A stretch of 64,000 bases of DNA from Amycolatopsis coloradensis. Lineage in GTDB: Bacteria > Actinomycetota > Actinomycetes > Mycobacteriales > Pseudonocardiaceae. How positions within the stretch are numbered: position 1 is the first letter of the stretch; every line of letters begins with the position of its first letter. A program made the translations under genes and the position numbers. Positions 15,872-24,251 of the stretch are shown here, piece by piece. The DNA is taken from NCBI RefSeq assembly GCF_001953865.1, contig NZ_MQUQ01000012.1, positions 248,001 through 312,000 on the forward strand. The letters are read 5' to 3'. The notes beneath the pieces were generated by a model, which did no database searches, was not told where the DNA came from, and saw only the letters and a program-made list of their open reading frames with translations.

Positions 15872-16705
15872 TCACTGATGTGGTCCGGCCGCGAGCAGCC
15901 GGTAGTCGTCCGCGATCCGGGCCAGATGCGAGCAGGCGACGCCGTCGTAGGTGGCGTAGCGCTCGACTTCGGCGAAGTTCTTCTCGTAGTCGGCGACTTC
16001 GCGTTCGTCCGTGACGAGCGCCGTCGCGGTCTGCGTGCCGAGGAGCACCGCGCGCGAGTCGTAGATGTCGAAACCGTGGAGAACGGGGACCGACACCGGC
16101 GCGGTCCACGGGATCACGCCCAGCCGCACCCGCCCGCGGCAGGACAGGTCGATGAGGTGACCGAGCTGGGCCAGCATGGTCGCCGCCCCGCCCATGTTCC
16201 AGCGCAGGGCGCCTTCGGTCAGCACGAAGTGGAATTCGCGGTTCGATTCGAGGATCCGCTGGCGCTCCAGCCGGGCTTCGACCGTCTGGTCGCGTTCGCC
16301 GTCCGGCAGGGAATCGCCGAACAGGGCGGTGACGTAGTCGCGGGTCTGGAGCAGGCCGAACACGATCGTCGGCTGGAAGCTCCGGATCCGGGCGGACGCG
16401 GACTCGATCTTGCCGATCCGCTGCTGCATCCGCCAGGCGCCCCGCTGGAGGACGACGCGGGCCGACGACGCTTCCTCGCGAAGGTCACGGGTGATCGCGA
16501 CGAGTGCCCGCCGGACTTTCGCGGGCGCGCCATAGGCACTGCACAGCGCGATGACCTGCTCCTCGGTCGGCATGAACGCGCCGGTTTCGACCCGCGAGAC
16601 CCTGGACTGACTGAGGCCGGTCAGGCTCGCCGCCTCGGTACCGGACAACCCGGCGGCTTTACGCAGACGGCGCAATTCGGTGGAGAGCTGGTCCTGGTTC
16701 GTCAC
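15872..16705 (-). CDS. XRE family regulator with DUF5753 domain
   Basis: This 277-residue protein starts with a helix-turn-helix: LRRLRKAAGLSGTEAASLTG, then LSQSRVSRVETGAFMPT (about residues 10-48). A long DUF5753 region follows (from RIRSFQPTIVFGLLQTRDYV to the end). The type is common in Streptomyces and Amycolatopsis and is nearly always linked to a DUF397 gene, as here. It is cytoplasmic. Target genes are unknown; autoregulation and control of the DUF397 partner are expected from the family. Confidence 0.92.
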   Translation of the reverse strand: MTNQDQLSTELRRLRKAAGLSGTEAASLTGLSQSRVSRVETGAFMPTEEQVIALCSAYGAPAKVRRALVAITRDLREEASSARVVLQRGAWRMQQRIGKIESASARIRSFQPTIVFGLLQTRDYVTALFGDSLPDGERDQTVEARLERQRILESNREFHFVLTEGALRWNMGGAATMLAQLGHLIDLSCRGRVRLGVIPWTAPVSVPVLHGFDIYDSRAVLLGTQTATALVTDEREVADYEKNFAEVERYATYDGVACSHLARIADDYRLLAAGPHQ

Positions 16706-16778
16706 GCACGGCTTTCTGGGGCGTATCGGCTCGAAGACCTGTCACGATAGCCCGCGCAAGCCGAACCCGCGGGCCGCG

Positions 16779-16997
16779 TCAGCGCGGAAGGGCCGAGGCC
16801 CGCCAGGCACCGTCACCGGGGGAAAGCGGGGCCCGGACGAGCGAGGCCTTGTCCGCCCACCACGAATCCCGTTTCGGCGACGGCTCCGGGGCCCGCTCGC
16901 TCGCCGCCGCCGCGACGACGGCGGTCAGCGCGGCGACTTCGGCGTCGCTCGGATTGCCGCGGACGATCCGCAGCAGCGGGGTTCCGGGCGCGGTCAC
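16779..16997 (-). CDS. accE: Acyl-CoA carboxylase epsilon subunit
   Basis: This 72-residue protein shows the epsilon-subunit features: an N-terminal LLRIVRGNPSDAEVAALTAV, an Ala-rich middle, a tryptophan pair and the conserved C-terminal GDGAWRASALPR. In actinobacteria epsilon subunits tighten the alpha/beta carboxylase complex. The GTG start overlaps the accD stop by GTGA, so the two are translationally coupled. The larger frame around it belongs to accD in another register. Confidence 0.92.
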   Translation of the reverse strand: MTAPGTPLLRIVRGNPSDAEVAALTAVVAAAASERAPEPSPKRDSWWADKASLVRAPLSPGDGAWRASALPR

Positions 16998-18631
16998 AGC
17001 GGGATGTTCCCGTGCTTCTTGGGCGGCAGTGTCTCTCGTTTGCCCTGGAGCAGCGAGAGCGCCTTCGTGATGTGACCGCGGGTGTGCGCGGGCACGATCA
17101 CCGAATCGACGTAACCGCGTTCGGCCGCCGCGTACGGGTTCAGGAGCGTGTCCTCGTACTCCTGGATCAGCTCGGCCCGCAGCGCGTCGACGTCCTTGCC
17201 GTCGGCGGCGGCCGCGGAAAGGGTCTTGCGGTGCACGATGTTCGCCGCGCCCTGCGCGCCCATGACCGCGACCTGCGCGGTCGGCCACGCCAGGTTGACG
17301 TCCGCGCCGAGGTGCTTCGACCCCATGACGTCGTACGCGCCGCCGTACGCCTTGCGGGTGATGACGGTGACCAGCGGGACGGTCGCTTCGGCGTAGGCGT
17401 AGATCAGCTTCGCGCCGCGCCGGATGATGCCGTTCCACTCCTGGTCGGTGCCGGGCAGGAAGCCGGGGACGTCGACGAAGGTGAGGACCGGGACGTTGAA
17501 CGCGTCGCAGGTGCGCACGAACCGCGCGGCCTTCTCGGACGCGTCGATGTCGAGGCAGCCGGCGAACTGGGTCGGCTGGTTCGCCACGATGCCGACGCTG
17601 CGCCCGTCCACCCGGCCGAAGCCGACCAGGATGTTGGGCGCGAACAGTTCGTGCACCTCGAGGAAGTCGCCGTCGTCGACGACGCGGTTGATGACCTCGT
17701 GCATGTCGTAGGGCTGGTTCGGCGAGTCCGGGATCAGCGTGTCCAGCTCGCGGTCGGAGTCGGTCACGTCGTCGAAGAAGCCACCGGCGGGCGCGTCCGT
17801 CTCGGCGAGCGGCGCTTCGGACAGGTTGTTCGCGGGGAGGTACGAGAGCAGGTCCTTGACATAGGCGATGGCGTCTTCGTCGTCGGAACCGAGGTAGTGC
17901 GCGACGCCCGAACGGGTGTTGTGCGTGCGTCCACCGCCGAGTTCCTCGAAGGTGACCTCTTCGCCGGTCACGGTCTTCACGACGTCGGGGCCGGTGATGA
18001 ACATGTGCGAGGTCTTGTCGACCATCACCACGAAGTCGGTCAGCGCGGGGGAGTAGACGTGCCCGCCCGCGTTGGCGCCCATGATCAGCGAGATCTGCGG
18101 GATGACGCCGGACGCCTTGACGTTGCGGTTGAAGATCTCGCCGTACAGCCCGAGCGAGACGACGCCCTCCTGGATCCGCGCGCCGCCGCCCTCGTTGATG
18201 CCGATGATCGGGCGGCCGGTCTTGATCGCCAGGTCCATCACCTTGACGATCTTCTCGCCGTACACCTCGCCGAGCGAACCGCCGAAGACGGTGACGTCCT
18301 GGCTGAACACGCACACCGGGCGGCCGTCGATGGTGCCGTAGCCGGTGACGACGCCGTCGCCGTAGGGCCGGTTCTTCTCCTGGCCGAAGTTGACCGAGCG
18401 GTGCTTCGCCAGTTCGTCGAGTTCGACGAACGAGCCTTCGTCCAGCAGCAGGTCGATCCGCTCGCGAGCGGTTTTCTTGCCCTTGGCGTGCTGTTTCTCC
18501 ACCGCTCTCGCGGAACCCGCGTGCACCGCCTCGTCGTATCGGCGGTACAGGTCGGCCAGCTTGCCGGCCGTGGTGTGGATGTCCGGTTCGTCCTCGGGCG
18601 GCGTCCCGAGCGGCTCCGTCGCACTGCTCAT
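16994..18631 (-). CDS. accD: Acyl-CoA carboxylase carboxyltransferase beta subunit
   Basis: This 545-residue carboxyltransferase moves CO2 from biotin to acetyl- or propionyl-CoA. The two crotonase-like halves are intact. The oxyanion segments are GINEGGGARIQEGVVSLG in the first half and FVDVPGFLPGTDQEWNGII with RKAYGGAYDVMGSKHL in the second. It closely follows the AccD5/PccB type. It precedes accE with a GTGA overlap and works with AccA3 encoded at 7.7-9.5 kb. Substrate preference (acetyl versus propionyl) cannot be settled by eye. Confidence 0.95.
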   Translation of the reverse strand: MSSATEPLGTPPEDEPDIHTTAGKLADLYRRYDEAVHAGSARAVEKQHAKGKKTARERIDLLLDEGSFVELDELAKHRSVNFGQEKNRPYGDGVVTGYGTIDGRPVCVFSQDVTVFGGSLGEVYGEKIVKVMDLAIKTGRPIIGINEGGGARIQEGVVSLGLYGEIFNRNVKASGVIPQISLIMGANAGGHVYSPALTDFVVMVDKTSHMFITGPDVVKTVTGEEVTFEELGGGRTHNTRSGVAHYLGSDDEDAIAYVKDLLSYLPANNLSEAPLAETDAPAGGFFDDVTDSDRELDTLIPDSPNQPYDMHEVINRVVDDGDFLEVHELFAPNILVGFGRVDGRSVGIVANQPTQFAGCLDIDASEKAARFVRTCDAFNVPVLTFVDVPGFLPGTDQEWNGIIRRGAKLIYAYAEATVPLVTVITRKAYGGAYDVMGSKHLGADVNLAWPTAQVAVMGAQGAANIVHRKTLSAAAADGKDVDALRAELIQEYEDTLLNPYAAAERGYVDSVIVPAHTRGHITKALSLLQGKRETLPPKKHGNIPL

Positions 18632-18690
18632 GAATCCGCAGCCTAGCTACTCAGCGGTCACTTCGCGTGTGGCGTAGGCAACGTTCCGGG

Positions 18691-19353
18691 CTACCGCGCG
18701 GCGCGCACCAGGCCGGATTCGTAGGCCGCGATCACCAGCTGCGCCCGGTCCCGTGCGGCGAGTTTGTGCAGGAGATGGCCGATGTGCGTCTTCACCGTCG
18801 CCAGCCCGAGATGCAGTGTCCCGGCGATCTCGTCGTTCGACAGACCGCGTGCGATCAGGCTCAGGACCTCGCGTTCGCGCGTGGTGATGTTGTCGAGCGA
18901 CGCCGCGACGCGCCGGCCGGGGTCGGGCAACCGGGCGAACTCGGCGATCAGCCGTCGCGTGATCGAAGGCGCGAGCAGCCCTTCGCCCGCCGCGACGACC
19001 CGGATCGCGGTCAGCAGCTCGGCGGGTGGGGTGTCCTTCAGCAGGAACCCGCTCGCACCCGCGCGCAGTGCCGAATAGACGTAGGCGTCGAGGTCGAACG
19101 TCGTCAGCATCAGCACGTGGACGCCTTCGGTGGCGGCCGACGCGCAGATCCGCCGGGTCGCTTCGATCCCGTCCAGTTCCGGCATGCGGACGTCCATCAG
19201 CACGACGTCGGGGCGTTCCTTCTCGGCCAGTTCCGCCGCTTCCACGCCGTTCTCCGCCTCGCCGACGACCTCGAGGTCCGGCGCGCTGTCGACGAGCACG
19301 CGGAAACTGCCGCGCAGCAACGCCTGGTCGTCGGCGATCAGCACGCGGATCAT
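18691..19353 (-). CDS. NarL/FixJ-type response regulator
   Basis: This 220-residue regulator has a receiver domain with the acidic pair Asp8-Asp9, phosphoacceptor Asp54 in VVLMDVRMPE and Lys in GFLLKDTPP. A LuxR-type helix-turn-helix follows: ITTREREVLSLIARGLSNDE, then LATVKTHIGHLLHKL. Its ATG overlaps the stop of the kinase gene by ATGA, so the pair is co-translated. It is presumably phosphorylated by that kinase; targets unknown. Confidence 0.95.
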   Translation of the reverse strand: MIRVLIADDQALLRGSFRVLVDSAPDLEVVGEAENGVEAAELAEKERPDVVLMDVRMPELDGIEATRRICASAATEGVHVLMLTTFDLDAYVYSALRAGASGFLLKDTPPAELLTAIRVVAAGEGLLAPSITRRLIAEFARLPDPGRRVAASLDNITTREREVLSLIARGLSNDEIAGTLHLGLATVKTHIGHLLHKLAARDRAQLVIAAYESGLVRAAR

Positions 19354-20501
19354 CGTGTCCCCACTTCCTCGACGGCGTACGGCAACCGCGCGAACACCCG
19401 GAATCCCCCGGCGGGCAGTGGACCCGCTTCGAAGTCACCACCGTAGACGGCGACGCGTTCGCGCATGCCGATCAGACCGTGCCCGCCGACGGTCGCGGCC
19501 GAGCCTTCGCCGCGTCCGTCGTCGACGATCTCGACGCTGATTTCGCCTGGCCCTTCGGTGATCGTGACCCGGCAGGTCGACGGTCCCGCGTGCTTCACGA
19601 CGTTGGTCACCGCCTCCTGCGTGATGCGGTAGACCGAAAGCGCGACGCCTTCGGGAAGCTCGTCCACCACCTCGCCGATCAGCTCGACGCGGACGCCCGC
19701 CTGTCCGGCGCGTTCGGCCAGCGTCCGCAGATCGGCGAGTTTCGGCGCGGGGCCGAGCGCGGCCTCGGGCGTGCCGTCGCCGGAGCGGAGGACGCCGAGC
19801 ATCCGCCGGAGTTCGACGAGGGTCTCGCGGCTGGTGAGTTCGATGACCCGCAACGCTTCGCGCGCTTCTTCGGGCTGTTCTTTCGCGACGTGGTTGCCCA
19901 CGGCCGCTTTGACGGCGATCAGGCTCATGCTGTGCGCGACGACGTCGTGCATCTCGCGGGCGATGCGCAGGCGTTCGTCGGAAACCGCCTGATCGGCGTG
20001 GGCCTCGGTGAGCAGGGCGAGGTTCGCCTGTCGTTGGCGCGCCGTCCAGCCCAGCGCCCACGAGCCCGCCACCCCGCCGCCCGCCAGCGCGGTCGAAGCG
20101 AGCGTGCTGGGCCCCAAGTGCAGGAACTCCAGGAACGCGACCACGACCAGGCCGGCGCCCATCGCGATCAGCGAACGGGAGCGCGGGTAGTGCAGCGCCG
20201 TCATGTAGAGCGCGGACGCGGTGGCCAGCGCGGCGGCCGGGCCGAGCCCGCCACCCACGAACGAGGCGGGGATCAGCGTGGCCAGCGCGAGGGCGTAAGC
20301 AGTCACCGGCCGGTGACGCCGCAGCAGGATGGCGACCGCGCAGGCGCCGGTGGCCACCCACGCGACCCAGACCGGGATGGCGACGTTGAACGTCCAAGTC
20401 CCGGCCACGAGGTTCCCGCCGACGGCCACCACGAGCACCAGCGCGACGAGCACGTCGATGATGTGCGACACCCGGCCGGGGAGCGCGGACGGCTGTTTCA
20501 T
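19350..20501 (-). CDS. Sensor histidine kinase (HisKA_3 type)
   Basis: This 383-residue kinase has five or six transmembrane helices in residues 10-150 and no sizeable extracellular domain, so it may sense membrane state. The dimerisation/phosphoacceptor segment is REMHDVVAHSMSL with His185. The ATPase domain contains ITQEAVTNVVKHAG and the glycine box DDGRGE with GGHGLIGMRERV. It lies upstream of and overlaps the NarL-type regulator gene. Confidence 0.94.
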   Translation of the reverse strand: MKQPSALPGRVSHIIDVLVALVLVVAVGGNLVAGTWTFNVAIPVWVAWVATGACAVAILLRRHRPVTAYALALATLIPASFVGGGLGPAAALATASALYMTALHYPRSRSLIAMGAGLVVVAFLEFLHLGPSTLASTALAGGGVAGSWALGWTARQRQANLALLTEAHADQAVSDERLRIAREMHDVVAHSMSLIAVKAAVGNHVAKEQPEEAREALRVIELTSRETLVELRRMLGVLRSGDGTPEAALGPAPKLADLRTLAERAGQAGVRVELIGEVVDELPEGVALSVYRITQEAVTNVVKHAGPSTCRVTITEGPGEISVEIVDDGRGEGSAATVGGHGLIGMRERVAVYGGDFEAGPLPAGGFRVFARLPYAVEEVGTR

Positions 20502-20569
20502 ACGGCGAACCTAGCCGGGCGCGCGGCTTTCGCGCGTCCGTCCGGCGGAGGTCATCCCCAGGGTGGAGA

Positions 20570-20726
20570 TCAGCTTCCTTGCGCCGCCGCGAAGAACTCC
20601 TTCAGCTTCTCGCGCCAGCTTCGCAGCGCCTCGGGGGACGACGTCGTCTTGTCCGTCGGGGACCGTCTGGGTCACCTCGACCATGGTCCCTTCGAGTTCG
20701 GAACGGGTGAACTCCCATCGCATGGC
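20570..20726 (-). pseudogene. SRPBCC (AHSA1-like) C-terminal remnant
   Basis: Within the 320-base stretch 20502-20821, one minus frame reads MRWEFTRSELEGTMVEVTQT followed by VPDGQDDV. A second frame continues SPEALRSWREKLKEFFAAAQ and a stop at 20570. Joined by one frameshift near 20640 they match the last strand and long C-terminal helix of AHSA1/START-like proteins. The N-terminal half is absent or scrambled. Probably a broken gene. Confidence 0.5.
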
Positions 20727-20821
20727 CGGTCTACTGGTACAGCGTGTCGGCGTCGGTGAAGCTGTACTTCGACCCTTGGGTGAGCTGGCTGGATCAGCCG
20801 GAACTCCGCCGCACCTGAGCT

Positions 20822-21589
20822 TCAGGACGTGTGGACCCCGACGCCGCCCCGGCCGGGAGCGAGGTCGTCGCGCAGGACGAGGTCCTCGTCGTAGTCGCCG
20901 CCGTTCTGGGAGCGGAAGGGGATCGGGTCGCTGGTGGACAGGGTGCGCAGCCTGCGACGCAGTGCTTCGGCGGCGACGTCGTACTGCTCGGGTGTAACCC
21001 GGTCGGCGCCGCAGACCGTGAGCGGAGGGAGGACGGACATCCCGGCGTACCAAAGGGTTCCGTGCTGGAGCGGGAACAACACGTCGTTGATCTCGCCGTT
21101 CACGCCGCGTGGCCCGATCGTGGCTTCCGGCGCGCCCGCGGTCAGCAGGACCATGGCGCGTTTCCCGGCCAGCGCCCCTTCGCCATAGCGCGACGTCCGG
21201 CCGTCGGGGCGCCGCACACCGTAAGCGAAACCCTTGACGAAAACGCGGTCGAACCAGCCCTTGAGGATCGCGGGCATCCCGTACCACCACAGCGGGAACT
21301 GGACGACCATCGTGTCCGCCCACGCCAGTTTCTCGTGCTCGGCACGGATGTCTTCGCTCAGTTCTCCCGAGACGAAGGCGTTCTTCGAGGTCGCGCCGAC
21401 GATCAGGCGGCCGCCCTGTGCGGCTGAGCCGAAGTCTTCGGCGTCGACCACCGGGTTCCACTTCATCGCGTAGAGGTCGGATTCCCGGACGTCCGCGCCT
21501 TCCTCGCGGAGCGTGCGCAACCCTTCGTCGCGCAGCGAGCCACCGAGGGAGCGGGGTTCCGGGTGGGCGAAGATCCACAACACGTTCAT
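20822..21589 (-). CDS. NAD(P)H dehydrogenase (quinone), flavodoxin-like
   Basis: This 255-residue FMN/FAD oxidoreductase is of the NQO1/MdaB type. The N-terminal strand-loop is MNVLWIFAHPEPRSLGGSL, and the flavin-contact segment is FPLWWYGMPAILKGWFDRVF. It reduces quinones by two electrons and protects against redox cycling. The ATG at 21589 is chosen from the conserved start; a longer in-frame extension would overlap the divergent glxA-like gene. It shares a 70-base divergent promoter with that regulator. Confidence 0.9.
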   Translation of the reverse strand: MNVLWIFAHPEPRSLGGSLRDEGLRTLREEGADVRESDLYAMKWNPVVDAEDFGSAAQGGRLIVGATSKNAFVSGELSEDIRAEHEKLAWADTMVVQFPLWWYGMPAILKGWFDRVFVKGFAYGVRRPDGRTSRYGEGALAGKRAMVLLTAGAPEATIGPRGVNGEINDVLFPLQHGTLWYAGMSVLPPLTVCGADRVTPEQYDVAAEALRRRLRTLSTSDPIPFRSQNGGDYDEDLVLRDDLAPGRGGVGVHTS

Positions 21590-21625
21590 GTCCTCAAGGT
21601 CTCTCGGCCCGCTCTTCGACGCGAG

Positions 21626-21660
21626 TGGCTCGATGGTCAACATGTGCAAGAATCGAGCCA
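21626..21660. promoter_or_regulatory. Putative operator between quinone reductase and GlxA-type regulator
   Basis: TGGCTCGAT (21626-21634) and ATCGAGCCA (21652-21660) form a perfect 9-base inverted repeat with a 17-base spacer. It overlaps the start codon of the plus-strand regulator and lies 37 bases upstream of the quinone reductase. The position suits autoregulation and control of the divergent gene. Confidence 0.55.
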
Positions 21661-22643
21661 TGGGCTATTTCACGCGTCCGGGTCGCCATCGGGTCGCCGT
21701 CCTGGTCCGGCACGGAATGCTGGTGATGGAGCTGGGCATCGTCGTCCGGCTGTTCGGCACGGCCAAGGCGGCCGACGGCGAGCTGCTGTACGAGGTCGTC
21801 ACCTGCACGCCGGAACCCGGGCAGGTCCGCACCGACGCCGACGTCACCGTCTCGGTCCCGCTCGGACCGGAAGTGCTGGCCGAGGCCGACACCGTCGTCA
21901 TCCCGGCGTCGTCCACCGAATACGAGCCCGCCGGGCACGACCTCACCGAACCGCTCGCGCGGGCGCTGGAGCTGATCCGGCCGGACGCCAGGATCGCGTC
22001 GATCTGCACGGGTGCCTTCGTGCTCGCCGCCGCGGGCTTGCTCGACGGCAGGAAGGCGACCACGCACTGGCGCTCCGCGCTGGACTTCCAGGCGAAGTTC
22101 CCGAAGGTCGACCTGGACCCCAATGTGCTCTACACCGACGACGGCAACGTGCTGACCGCGGCGGGGGTCGCGTCCGGCATCGACCTCTGCCTGCACATGA
22201 TCCGCTGCGATCACGGTGCGGCGGTCGCGAACGAGGTCGCGCGCGGCACGGTCGTTTCACCGCATCGGGAGGGCGGGCAGGCGCAGTTCATCCGGCGTCC
22301 GGTGCCGGAGCCGCAGTCCTCGTCGACGGCGGCGGCGCGGGCGTGGGCGCTGGAGAACCTCCATCGGCCGCTGACGTTGCGCGAACTCGCGGCGAAGGAG
22401 TCGATGAGCACGCGGACGTTCACGCGGCGTTTCCGGGACGAGGTCGGGGTTTCGGCGTTGCAGTGGCTGACCCGGCAACGGGTCGAACGAGCCCGTCAGC
22501 TGCTGGAGGAGACCGATCTGCCGGTGGACAGGATCGCGGCCGAGGCGGGGTTCGGCACGGCCGCGTCACTGCGTCAGCATCTGCAAGCCGCGCTGGGTGT
22601 TTCGCCGAGCGCGTACCGGAACACCTTCCGCGAGGCCGTTTAG
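21660..22643 (+). CDS. GlxA-type transcriptional regulator (DJ-1/PfpI + AraC)
   Basis: This 327-residue protein has an N-terminal DJ-1/PfpI domain (RVAVLVRHGMLVMELGI, with the nucleophile-elbow-like SICTGAFVLAAAGLLDGRKA). The C-terminal AraC helix-turn-helix pair starts at RPLTLRELAAKESMSTRTF and ends DRIAAEAGFGTAASLRQHL. The Cys in ICTG is kept, though in regulators of this class it usually is not catalytic. It is divergent from the quinone reductase, which is its likely target. The ATG at 21660 lies inside the palindrome and has no good ribosome binding site. Confidence 0.92.
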   Translation: MGYFTRPGRHRVAVLVRHGMLVMELGIVVRLFGTAKAADGELLYEVVTCTPEPGQVRTDADVTVSVPLGPEVLAEADTVVIPASSTEYEPAGHDLTEPLARALELIRPDARIASICTGAFVLAAAGLLDGRKATTHWRSALDFQAKFPKVDLDPNVLYTDDGNVLTAAGVASGIDLCLHMIRCDHGAAVANEVARGTVVSPHREGGQAQFIRRPVPEPQSSSTAAARAWALENLHRPLTLRELAAKESMSTRTFTRRFRDEVGVSALQWLTRQRVERARQLLEETDLPVDRIAAEAGFGTAASLRQHLQAALGVSPSAYRNTFREAV

Positions 22644-22704
22644 GAGACGAACACGAGCTGACCTGCTGGTAACTTACCCAGAAATAAGTTCTGGAGGTCT
22701 GCCA

Positions 22705-23412
22705 GTGTCCACAGCGAAAGCCCTCAAGTTCGCCGAGCGGGTGCTGTTCGGCGCCGCCGCGATCGGCACGGTGTACTCCGCCAGGACGGGTAACCGGCGG
22801 TTGCGACTGGTGACGAAACCGGCCGCGGTCCCGGTGCTCGCCGCTCGCGTCGCCCGTGCACAAACGCTGGCACCAGGGGAGAAAGGGTTGCTCGTCGCCG
22901 CCTTGGTCGCGGCGGGCGCGGGCGATCACTTCATGGGCAGGTCGCATGAAGACCGTGAACTGATCAAGGGCGCGACGTCGTTCGGCGTGATGCAGGTGCT
23001 GTATTCCGTGTTCCTGTGGCGCCGTGGCGCCCGTCCGCGCGCGGCGACCGCGTCGCCCCGGCTCGGGGCGTGGGCCGCGGCCGCCGTCGCGATGACCCTC
23101 CCGAAGCCGTCTCCGGTGTCTTCGGTGCTTTCGGTCTACGGAGGCCTACTGAGTACGACGTCGACCCTCGCGGCCGACCCGGCCTTGGCGCCGAAGGCTC
23201 GCGTGTCGGGCGGGATGGTCGTCCCGTCGGGCGACCGCCGGACCTGGCTCGCCGCCGGAGCGCTGTTGTTCTCCGCGTCGGATCTGGCGATCCTGATCCG
23301 CCGCGACTTCGTCACCAGCGAGCGGGTGCGGGCCAATCTCGAAACCTTCGTGCTGACCTCGTACCTGGCCTCCCAGTGGCTGCTTGTAGAGGGTATGACC
23401 GCGGAGAAGTAG
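22705..23412 (+). CDS. Lysoplasmalogenase-like YhhN family membrane protein
   Basis: This 235-residue protein has about seven hydrophobic helices and the YhhN/TMEM86 pattern, including the loop AAGAGDHFMGR and later LFSASDLAILIRRDF, where the two Asp residues are the conserved polar core. TMEM86 homologues cleave the vinyl ether bond of lysoplasmalogens; in bacteria the substrate is not established. The GTG at 22705 has GGAGG 7 bases upstream. Confidence 0.85.
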   Translation: MSTAKALKFAERVLFGAAAIGTVYSARTGNRRLRLVTKPAAVPVLAARVARAQTLAPGEKGLLVAALVAAGAGDHFMGRSHEDRELIKGATSFGVMQVLYSVFLWRRGARPRAATASPRLGAWAAAAVAMTLPKPSPVSSVLSVYGGLLSTTSTLAADPALAPKARVSGGMVVPSGDRRTWLAAGALLFSASDLAILIRRDFVTSERVRANLETFVLTSYLASQWLLVEGMTAEK

Positions 23413-23415
23413 AAA

Positions 23416-23473
23416 GTTAAGCACATACTTGACTATTGCTCGGCGGGGGCGGATAGTTAAGCATGTGCCTAAC
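23416..23473. promoter_or_regulatory. Two putative ArsR operators
   Basis: GTTAAGCACATACTTGAC (23416-23433) and GTTAAGCATGTGCCTAAC (23456-23473) are imperfect palindromes of the same GTTAAG...CTTAAC pattern, exactly 40 bases apart. The second overlaps the likely start of the ArsR gene. This suggests autorepression of the ArsR-SRPBCC-peptidase operon. Confidence 0.7.
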
Positions 23474-23797
23474 CAACGGATGGATCAGGTGTTCAAGGCG
23501 CTGTCCGATGGGACGCGCCGCGAAATGATCGAGCGCCTCACCCGGGGGCCGTCCTCGGTGGGGGAACTCGCGCGGCCGTTGTCGATGTCGCTGCCCGCCG
23601 TGATGCAGCACCTCCAGGTGCTCGAAGCCTGCGGGCTGGTTCGGTCGGAAAAAGCGGGTCGCGTCCGCACCTGCCACCTCGAACCGGACGGCCTGCGGAT
23701 GGCCGAGGACTGGCTCGGCGGGCAGCGCACCGGCTGGGAACACCGGCTCGATCGCCTTGGTGACTTTCTGAACTCCGATGAAGGGAAAGAGTCATGA
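23465..23797 (+). CDS. ArsR family transcriptional regulator
   Basis: This winged-helix repressor of about 110 residues contains MDQVFKALSDGTRREMIERL, then VGELARPLSMSLPAVMQHLQ and the wing VRSEKAGRVRTC. It lacks the metal-site Cys pair of metal sensors. It is of the SRPBCC-linked ArsR type, often paired with an AHSA1-like gene, as here with an ATGA overlap. The start could be GTG 23465 or ATG 23480; neither has a strong ribosome binding site, so leaderless translation is possible. Confidence 0.9.
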   Translation: MPNQRMDQVFKALSDGTRREMIERLTRGPSSVGELARPLSMSLPAVMQHLQVLEACGLVRSEKAGRVRTCHLEPDGLRMAEDWLGGQRTGWEHRLDRLGDFLNSDEGKES

Positions 23798-24231
23798 CCG
23801 TCAAACACGCCACCTTCACCCTCGAACGCGTCTACTCCGTTCCGCCCGAACAGGTTTTCGCCGCTTGGTCCGATCCCGCCGCGAAAGCGGGCTGGTTCAC
23901 CGTGCCCGGCGGCGGCCATTCCCTGGACTTCCGCGTCGGCGGCCGCGAAGTCACCACCGGCCCGCCCGATGACGGGAAGCGGATGGTCTTCGAAGCGCGC
24001 TACGAGGACATCGCCGAAAACGAGAGGATCGTTTACGCGGGCACGCTCTCCGCGAACGACGTCCTGGCGACCGTGTCCGTCACGACGGTGCTGCTCGAAG
24101 CCGAGGCCGACGGCACCCGGCTGACGTTGATCGAACAGGGCACGTTCCTCGACGGGCACGAAGAACCGAGCTGGCGGGAGCAGGGAACGGGCGACTGGCT
24201 CGACAAACTGGGCGAAACACTGGCGCGGTGA
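23794..24231 (+). CDS. SRPBCC (AHSA1-like) protein
   Basis: This 145-residue START/AHSA1-fold protein begins ATFTLERVYSVPPEQVFAAW and contains AGWFTVPGGGHSLDFRVGG. The C-terminal helix is WREQGTGDWLDKLGETLA. Such proteins bind a hydrophobic ligand in a helix-grip cavity. It overlaps the ArsR gene by ATGA, so its amount follows ArsR translation. The ligand is unknown. Confidence 0.92.
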   Translation: MTVKHATFTLERVYSVPPEQVFAAWSDPAAKAGWFTVPGGGHSLDFRVGGREVTTGPPDDGKRMVFEARYEDIAENERIVYAGTLSANDVLATVSVTTVLLEAEADGTRLTLIEQGTFLDGHEEPSWREQGTGDWLDKLGETLAR

Positions 24232-24251
24232 TTTCCGGCAGGATGGGGGAC

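Noticed and set aside
16779..18314. 511-codon minus frame covering accE and most of accD
   Set aside because: Only the last 72 codons are real (accE). The rest is accD read out of frame.
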